10,551 bases of DNA from DASTGO01 sp035719045 (GTDB taxonomy: Bacteria > Actinomycetota > Actinomycetes > Actinomycetales > Kineosporiaceae), in assembly GCA_035719045.1 (NCBI GenBank), contig DASTGO010000376.1, positions 1 through 10,551 on the forward strand, given 5' to 3'. A program made the translations under genes and the position numbers. Below, in pieces: positions 4,995 to 10,551 of the stretch (the first letter of the stretch is position 1; every line of letters begins with the position of its first letter). The notes beneath the pieces were generated by a model. It did not search any database and was not told the DNA's origin. It saw only the letters and a program-made list of their open reading frames with translations.

Positions 4995-7153
4995 TGTCCA
5001 CCCCCACGCTCCAACCTCCGGCCGGAGCCCCCGGAACGGGCGGAAACCCTGGTCCGGAAACGGGTTCCGCGACCGCCGCGCCGTCCCGGGTCGGTGGCGG
5101 GCTACTCGAACCGCACATGGTGTGGAAGAGCCTGCCGGACGCGGTCGCGAAACTGAACCCGGCGACGCTGGTCCGCAATCCGGTGATGTTCATCGTCGAG
5201 GTGGGGTCGGCGCTGACGACGGTGTTCGCGATCGCCGAGCCGTCGGTGTTCGCCTGGACCACTACGGTATGGCTGTGGGCGACCGTGGTGTTCGCCAACC
5301 TCGCCGAGGCCGTCGCTGAGGGCCGGGGCAAGGCGCAGGCTGCGACTCTGCGGGCGACCCGCACCAGCCTGACCGCACGCCGCCTGGTGTCCTGGACGCC
5401 GGGGGCCGTCGATCCTTCCGAGGAGGCGGTCGCGGCCACCGAGTTGCGGCTCGGTGACGTGGTCGTGGTGGAGGCCGGGCAGATCATCCCCGGCGACGGC
5501 GACGTGGTGGAAGGCGTTGCCAGCGTTGACGAATCGGCGATCACCGGCGAGTCGGCGCCGGTGATCCGGGAGTCCGGAGGCGACCGGTCCGCGGTCACCG
5601 GCGGCACCAAGGTGCTGTCCGACCGGATCGTCGTGAGGATCACCTCCAAGCCCGGGGAGACGTTCATCGACCGGATGATCGCCCTCGTCGAGGGAGCCGC
5701 CCGGCAGAAGACCCCGAACGAGATCGCGCTGAACATCCTGCTGGCCAGCCTGACCATCGTGTTCCTGCTCGCCGTGGTCACCCTGCAGCCGTTCGCGGTC
5801 TACTCCGGCGCCGAGCAGTCCATGGTGGTGCTGGTGGCCCTGCTGGTCTGCCTGATCCCGACCACGATCGGCGCGCTGCTGTCGGCCATCGGCATCGCCG
5901 GGATGGACCGGCTGGTGCAGCGCAACGTGCTGGCGATGTCCGGGCGGGCGGTGGAGGCCGCCGGGGACGTGAACACCCTGCTGCTGGACAAGACCGGGAC
6001 GATCACCCTCGGGAACCGGCAGGCCGTGGAGTTCCTTCCCGTCCCAGGTATTGAGCTGGCCGACCTGGCCGACGCCGCGCAACTGGCCAGCCTCGCCGAC
6101 GAGACCCCCGAGGGCCGCTCGATCGTCGTGCTGGCCAAGACACAGTTCGACCTGCGCGAACGTGCGGCGGGCGAACTGATCCACAGCACCTTCGTGCCGT
6201 TCACCGCCCAGACCCGGATGAGCGGTGTGGACCTGGAGGCCCGGGACGGGCAGCCGGAGCGCCAGGTGCGCAAGGGAGCCTCGTCCGCGGTGCGGGCCTG
6301 GGTGCGGGAACAGGGGGCCGTCCCACCGGACGAGCTCGGCGCCCTCGTGGACGGGATCAGCGCCTGCGGCGGCACCCCGCTCGTGGTCGCGGAGACCGTC
6401 GGCGGGACCGCACGGGTGCTCGGCGTCATCCACCCCAAGGACATCGTCAAGGCCGGCATCCGGGAACGGTTCGACGAGATGCGCGCGATGGGCATCACGA
6501 CCATCATGATCACCGGGGACAACCCGTTGACCGCGAAGGCGATCGCGCAGGAGGCCGGCGTCGACGACTTCCTCGCCGAGGCCACCCCCGAGGACAAGAT
6601 GGCGCTGATCAAGCGGGAGCAGGCCGGCGGCAAGCTGGTCGCGATGACCGGTGACGGCACCAACGACGCGCCCGCCCTGGCCCAGGCCGACGTGGGGGTG
6701 GCGATGAACACCGGGACCTCCGCCGCCAAGGAGGCCGGGAACATGGTCGACCTGGACTCCAATCCCACGAAGCTCATCGAGATCGTGGAGATCGGCAAGC
6801 AGTTGCTCATCACCCGGGGCGCGCTGACCACGTTCTCGATCGCCAACGACGTCGCCAAGTACTTCGCGATCATCCCGGCGATGTTCGTGACCGTGTACCC
6901 GGGGCTCGGAGTGCTGGGCATCATGCGGCTGCACAGCCCGGAGTCGGCGATCCTGTCCGCGGTCATCTTCAACGCGCTGATCATCGTCGCGCTGATCCCG
7001 CTGGCCCTGCGCGGCGTGCGCTACCGGCCGACGTCGGCGTCGAACCTGTTGCGCCGCAACCTGTTCGTCTACGGGGTCGGCGGCCTGATCCTGCCGTTCC
7101 TCGGGATCAAGGCGATCGACCTGCTGGTCCAGTTCATCCCCGGACTCCGCTGA
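4994..7153 (+). CDS. kdpB: KdpB, P-type ATPase catalytic subunit
   Basis: The 719-residue ATP-hydrolysing subunit of the K+ pump. Visible P-type motifs are TGES (184-187, actuator domain), IPTTIG (288-293, membrane helix near the ion site), DKTGTIT (332-338, with Asp332 the phosphorylated residue), KGAS (427-430, nucleotide binding), TGDN (507-510) and TGDGTNDAPAL (552-562). Ser187 of TGES corresponds to E. coli Ser162, reported to be phosphorylated as an inhibitory switch at high K+, so the same control is possible here. The protein is about 37 residues longer than the E. coli form because of an N-terminal Pro/Gly/Ala-rich tail that precedes the conserved MVWKSLPDAVAKLNP segment. ATG overlaps the kdpA stop (TGATG), with GGAGGG 9 bases upstream. 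No defect is seen. Confidence 0.98.
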   Translation: MSTPTLQPPAGAPGTGGNPGPETGSATAAPSRVGGGLLEPHMVWKSLPDAVAKLNPATLVRNPVMFIVEVGSALTTVFAIAEPSVFAWTTTVWLWATVVFANLAEAVAEGRGKAQAATLRATRTSLTARRLVSWTPGAVDPSEEAVAATELRLGDVVVVEAGQIIPGDGDVVEGVASVDESAITGESAPVIRESGGDRSAVTGGTKVLSDRIVVRITSKPGETFIDRMIALVEGAARQKTPNEIALNILLASLTIVFLLAVVTLQPFAVYSGAEQSMVVLVALLVCLIPTTIGALLSAIGIAGMDRLVQRNVLAMSGRAVEAAGDVNTLLLDKTGTITLGNRQAVEFLPVPGIELADLADAAQLASLADETPEGRSIVVLAKTQFDLRERAAGELIHSTFVPFTAQTRMSGVDLEARDGQPERQVRKGASSAVRAWVREQGAVPPDELGALVDGISACGGTPLVVAETVGGTARVLGVIHPKDIVKAGIRERFDEMRAMGITTIMITGDNPLTAKAIAQEAGVDDFLAEATPEDKMALIKREQAGGKLVAMTGDGTNDAPALAQADVGVAMNTGTSAAKEAGNMVDLDSNPTKLIEIVEIGKQLLITRGALTTFSIANDVAKYFAIIPAMFVTVYPGLGVLGIMRLHSPESAILSAVIFNALIIVALIPLALRGVRYRPTSASNLLRRNLFVYGVGGLILPFLGIKAIDLLVQFIPGLR

Positions 7154-7183
7154 GCCGGCGCCACGAGAACGGGAGAACACCTG

Positions 7184-7867
7184 ATGAGCACTGATCTCGC
7201 CACCCCCGCACCGGCTCCGGCCGGCACCGTGCCGGGCGCCGGCCCGACCCGCGGCGGCTTCCGGCAGCACCTGGCCGGCCTGCGGATGATCCTCGTCCTC
7301 ACCCTGGTCACCGGGCTGATCTACCCCCTGGCGGTCACCGCGATCGCGCAGCTGCCCGGGCTGAGCTCCCGCGCCGACGGGTCGATGGTCACCGACGCCA
7401 CCGGCAGGGTCGTCGGGTCCCGGCTGATCGGCCAGGGCTTCGTGGATGCCTCGGGCAACCCGTTGCCGCAGTGGTTCCAGTCCCGCCCGTCCGCCGCGGG
7501 CAGGAACGGCTGGGACCCCACGTCCTCGGGCGCCTCCAACCTCGGACCCTCCAACGAGGCCCTGGTCAAGGCGATCAACGACCGCCGGACCGCGATCGCC
7601 GCCTTCGACAGCGTTCCCGGGCACGCCGTCGAGCCGGCGACCGTCCCGGCCGACGCCGTCACCGCGTCGGGCTCCGGCCTGGACCCGGACATCAGCCCGG
7701 AGTACGCCCGGCAGCAGGCCTACCGGGTCGCCCGCGCTCGGCACCTGGACGCGGGCGCGGTACTGGAGCTGGTGGACCGGTACACGACGGGGCGGGCACT
7801 GGGCTTCCTCGGGGAGCCCACGGTGAACGTGCTGGAGCTCAACCTCGCACTGGCACGGCTGTCGTGA
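7184..7867 (+). CDS. kdpC: KdpC, accessory subunit of the K+-transporting ATPase
   Basis: A 227-residue KdpC, somewhat longer than the roughly 190 residues of E. coli because of a Pro/Ala-rich N-terminal tail of about 25 residues. One membrane helix follows (about 34-56, with VTGLIYPLAVTAIAQ), then an extracytoplasmic domain with GSRLIGQGF, SGASNLGPSNEALVKAI, PADAVTASGSGLDPDIS and GEPTVNVLELNLAL. KdpC is needed for assembly of the complex and is thought to support substrate affinity. It follows kdpB after a 30-base gap with its own ribosome site, GGGAGA, 7 bases before ATG, so it is less tightly coupled than F, A and B. Confidence 0.97.
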   Translation: MSTDLATPAPAPAGTVPGAGPTRGGFRQHLAGLRMILVLTLVTGLIYPLAVTAIAQLPGLSSRADGSMVTDATGRVVGSRLIGQGFVDASGNPLPQWFQSRPSAAGRNGWDPTSSGASNLGPSNEALVKAINDRRTAIAAFDSVPGHAVEPATVPADAVTASGSGLDPDISPEYARQQAYRVARARHLDAGAVLELVDRYTTGRALGFLGEPTVNVLELNLALARLS

Positions 7868-7883
7868 CGGATCGGTCGGCGAC

Positions 7884-10484
7884 GTGACGACACCGCGCGA
7901 CGGTGAGCCCGTCCGGGCCCCCACCCAGCCGCGCCCCCGGGGGCGGCTGCGGGTCTACCTGGGTGCAGCCCCCGGCGTCGGCAAGACCTACGCGATGCTC
8001 GGTGAGGGGCACCGCCGCCACGACCGCGGCACCGATGTCGTGATCGGACTGGTGGAGACCCACGACCGGGCCCGGACCGCGGGGATGGCGGTCGGCCTGG
8101 AATCCGTTGCGCGCAGACGGATCGAGTACCGCGGGGCCGTGTTCACCGAATTGGACGTGGACGCGGTGCTGGCCCGCCGGCCGAGGGTTGCCCTGGTCGA
8201 CGAGCTGGCGCACACCAACGTCCCCGGCAGCCGCAACCCCAAGCGCTGGCAGGACGTCGAGGAGCTGCTCGCCGCGGGGATCGACGTGATCACCACGGTG
8301 AACATCCAGCACCTGGAGTCGCTCAACGACGTCGTGCAGCGGATCACCGGGATCCAGCAGCGGGAGACCGTGCCGGACGCAGTGGTCCGTGCCGCCGACC
8401 AGGTTGACCTGGTGGACATGAGCCCCGAGGCGCTGCGCCGGCGGATGGCGCACGGCAACGTGTACGCCCCGGAGAAGGTCGACGCAGCCCTCGGGAACTA
8501 CTTCCGGGTCGGCAACCTCACCGCCCTGCGCGAACTGGCGCTGCTCTGGCTGGCGGACAAGGTCGACGACGCCCTCGAGCGGTACCGCGCCGACCACGGG
8601 ATCACCGACACCTGGGAGGCCCGGGAACGGGTGGTGGTCGCGTTGACCGGCGGGCCGGAGGGCGACGCGCTGATCCGCCGGGGTGCCCGGATCGCCGCCC
8701 GCACCGGCGGCGGGGAACTGCTGGCCGCCCACGTCATCCGGTCCGACGGGCTGGTGGGCTCGAACCCGGCCGCGCTGCAACGGCAACGGGTCCTCGTGGA
8801 GTCCCTCGGCGGCAGCTACCACCAGGTGATCGGCGACGACGTCGCCACCGCCCTGATCGAGTTCGCCCGCGCCGAGAACGCGACCCAGCTCGTCCTCGGC
8901 GCCAGCAGCCACAACCGGTTCGCCGCCCTGCTCTCCGGCAGCATCAACCAGACGGTGGTCCGGCTGTCCGGCCCGATCGACGTCCACATCGTCACCCACG
9001 ACTACGCCGCCGACCGGCGCGGGCTGCCCAGGCTGCGGGGCGGGCTCACCGCGCGCCGCCGGCTGCTCGGGCTGGCCGTCGCCGCCGCGGGCCTGCCGGC
9101 GCTGACCGTGCTGCTGTCGCTGGACCGGCCAGCCCTCAACCTCACCAGCGACGTGCTGCTGTACCTGCTCTCGGTGATCGTCGTGGCGCTGGTCGGCGGG
9201 TTCTGGCCCGGCCTGGTCGCCGCCCTGGTCGCCTCCGGGTGCCTGAACTACTACTTCACCCCGCCGCTGTACCAGTGGACGATCTCCGAGCCGAACAACG
9301 CCCTCGCTCTCGGGGTCTTCGTCGTGGTGGCGGCGCTGGTCAGCAGCGTCGTCGACCTGGCCGCCCGGCGGACCGTGGTCGCCGCCCGGGCCTCGGCGGA
9401 GTCGCAGATGCTGGCCACCCTCGCCGGGACGGTGCTGCGGGGCGGGACCGCTCTGCAGGCCTTGCTGGAACAGGTCCGCGGGGCGTTCGGGCTGACCGGG
9501 GTGATCCTGCTGGAGCGGGTGCCGGGCAGGTCGGCCGCCGTCCAGGACTGGAAGCCGGTGGCCTCGGTGGGCGAGGTGTCCTGCACCGGGCCGGGCGACT
9601 GCGACGCCGAGGTCCCGATCGGCACCGACCTGATGCTCGCGGTCAAGGGCCGGACCCTGGCCGCCCACGACCGGCGGGTGCTCGACGCCGTCGCCGCCCA
9701 GGCCGCCGTCGCCCTGGAACAGCAGCGGCTGGCCGACGAAGCCGCGGCGGCTCGGCCCGCACTGGAGGCGGACCGGATGCGCACCGCCCTGCTCGCCGCC
9801 GTCAGCCACGACCTGCGCACCCCGCTGGCCGCCGCGAAGGCCGCGGTGACCTCCCTGCTCAGCCCGCAGGTGCGGCTGCCGGCGCAGGAGCGGGCCGAAC
9901 TGCTGCAGGCCGCCGACACCTCCCTGGACCGGCTCGACCGGCTGGTCGCGGACCTGCTGGACATGAGCCGGCTGCAGGCCGGTGCGCTGTCGGTGTTCCC
10001 GCGCCGCCTCGCCCTGGACGAACTGGTGCCGCTGGCGCTGGACCAGATCGGCGAACCCGCCCGGGAGGTCGTCATCGACGTGGACGAGCAGTTGCCGGCC
10101 GTCACCGCCGACCCGGCCCTGCTGGAACGGGTGATCGTCAACCTGATCGCGAACGCGCTGCGCTACTCCCCGCCGGACCGCCCGCCGCGGATCACGGGCA
10201 GCAGCCTTGACGGCCGGGTCGAGCTCCGGGTGATCGACCGCGGGCGGGGGATCGCCGAACAGGACCGGGAGCGGATGTTCGCGCCCTTCCAGCGGCTGGG
10301 GGACACCGACAACACCTCGGGGGTCGGCCTCGGGCTGGCCGTGGCCCGGGGACTGACCGAGGCGATGGCCGGGACCCTGGAACCGGAGGACACCCCCGGC
10401 GGCGGCCTGACCATGGTGGTCACCCTGCCGGTCGCCGCCCCGGCCGCACCGGCCCTGCCCGACATCACCGGGAGGGCCTCATGA
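7884..10484 (+). CDS. kdpD: KdpD, membrane sensor histidine kinase for K+ limitation
   Basis: An 866-residue sensor kinase with the full KdpD architecture. Residues about 20-230 form the KdpD N-terminal domain with Walker A GAAPGVGKT (27-35) and a Walker B-like LVDELAHTN (104-112). Residues about 248-370 are a universal-stress-protein domain (LVLGASSHNRF, then GSINQTVVRLSG). Four membrane helices of a DUF4118 domain lie at about 394-490, including LNYYFTPPLYQWTI. A GAF-like domain spans about 510-615. The HisKA segment SHDLRTPLA has His642 as the phosphorylated residue, and the ATPase domain shows NLIANALRYS (753-762), DRGRGI (785-790) and GVGLGLAV (813-820). I do not see the FTAxY part of the cyclic-di-AMP motif described for S. 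aureus KdpD. The GTG start lies 16 bases after kdpC with a weak ribosome site. The end overlaps kdpE by 4 bases. It should phosphorylate KdpE and tune kdp expression. Confidence 0.97.
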   Translation: MTTPRDGEPVRAPTQPRPRGRLRVYLGAAPGVGKTYAMLGEGHRRHDRGTDVVIGLVETHDRARTAGMAVGLESVARRRIEYRGAVFTELDVDAVLARRPRVALVDELAHTNVPGSRNPKRWQDVEELLAAGIDVITTVNIQHLESLNDVVQRITGIQQRETVPDAVVRAADQVDLVDMSPEALRRRMAHGNVYAPEKVDAALGNYFRVGNLTALRELALLWLADKVDDALERYRADHGITDTWEARERVVVALTGGPEGDALIRRGARIAARTGGGELLAAHVIRSDGLVGSNPAALQRQRVLVESLGGSYHQVIGDDVATALIEFARAENATQLVLGASSHNRFAALLSGSINQTVVRLSGPIDVHIVTHDYAADRRGLPRLRGGLTARRRLLGLAVAAAGLPALTVLLSLDRPALNLTSDVLLYLLSVIVVALVGGFWPGLVAALVASGCLNYYFTPPLYQWTISEPNNALALGVFVVVAALVSSVVDLAARRTVVAARASAESQMLATLAGTVLRGGTALQALLEQVRGAFGLTGVILLERVPGRSAAVQDWKPVASVGEVSCTGPGDCDAEVPIGTDLMLAVKGRTLAAHDRRVLDAVAAQAAVALEQQRLADEAAAARPALEADRMRTALLAAVSHDLRTPLAAAKAAVTSLLSPQVRLPAQERAELLQAADTSLDRLDRLVADLLDMSRLQAGALSVFPRRLALDELVPLALDQIGEPAREVVIDVDEQLPAVTADPALLERVIVNLIANALRYSPPDRPPRITGSSLDGRVELRVIDRGRGIAEQDRERMFAPFQRLGDTDNTSGVGLGLAVARGLTEAMAGTLEPEDTPGGGLTMVVTLPVAAPAAPALPDITGRAS

Positions 10485-10551
10485 CCCGGATCCTGGTGGT
10501 CGACGACGAGCCGCAGATCCTGCGCGCGCTGACCATCACGCTGCGGGCCCG
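10481..10551 (+). CDS. kdpE: KdpE, response regulator (5' fragment only)
   Basis: The first 23 codons of a response regulator. MTRILVVDDEPQILRAL is a typical receiver-domain start, with Asp8 and Asp9 as the acidic metal-binding pair. The phosphorylated aspartate (near residue 52) and the DNA-binding domain lie beyond the window. ATG overlaps the kdpD stop (ATGA), and GGAGG lies 5 bases upstream. Its position directly after KdpD, as in most kdp operons, identifies it as KdpE, the expected activator of this operon. Confidence 0.92.
   Translation, partial: MTRILVVDDEPQILRALTITLRA

Noticed and set aside
3291..9809. Long minus-strand open frames opposite kdpA (3291-4991), kdpB/kdpC (5102-7924) and kdpD (7839-9809)
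   Set aside because: Their Arg/Gly/His/Gln-rich translations are typical antisense shadows in G/C-rich DNA, and the plus-strand genes are unmistakable.
1..10551. CRISPR arrays, transposases, tRNA or rRNA genes, phage genes
   Set aside because: No regularly spaced repeats, transposase or integrase motifs, or structural RNA signatures were seen. The content is ordinary chromosomal genes.

Overview
The window is chromosomal DNA of a high-GC actinomycete. Codon third positions are almost always G or C. The leftmost gene is an Scr1-type helix-turn-helix/DUF5753 regulator, a family largely confined to filamentous actinomycetes. The kdp proteins also carry the Pro/Ala/Gly-rich N-terminal tails common in that phylum. 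Pseudonocardiales or a neighbouring order is my best guess, but the sequence alone does not fix the genus.

Layout, left to right. (1) Bases 1-841, minus strand: an Scr1-family regulator whose last few codons run off the left edge. (2) Bases 842-1058: a divergent intergenic region with a candidate minus-strand promoter and an AT-rich 12-bp perfect palindrome. (3) Bases 1059-1247, plus strand: a small cysteine-containing protein of unknown function. (4) Bases 1248-1462: no gene and no convincing promoter, only short 8-bp palindromes. (5) Bases 1463-2881: a DUF2252 protein with kinase-like motifs in an apparently permuted order. (6) Bases 2882-3160: a structured region ahead of the potassium operon, with two mutually exclusive hairpins, a 16-bp perfect palindrome and several copies of CGTCA. 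(7) Bases 3161-10551: the kdp operon, in the order 27-residue membrane microprotein, kdpF, kdpA, kdpB, kdpC, kdpD, and the first 23 codons of kdpE.

The kdp genes form a high-affinity potassium uptake system and its own control circuit. KdpA is the K+-selective channel-like subunit, KdpB the P-type ATPase, and KdpC and KdpF small accessory membrane subunits. KdpD is a membrane sensor kinase and KdpE its response regulator. Most start and stop codons overlap by 1 to 4 bases, which indicates one polycistronic message with translational coupling. The exceptions are short gaps of 30 bases before kdpC and 16 bases before kdpD.

Most of the window is a well-understood system. The parts least explained are the microprotein ahead of kdpF, the inverted repeats and palindrome in the kdp leader, the permuted-looking DUF2252 protein, and the small cysteine protein diverging from the Scr1 regulator.
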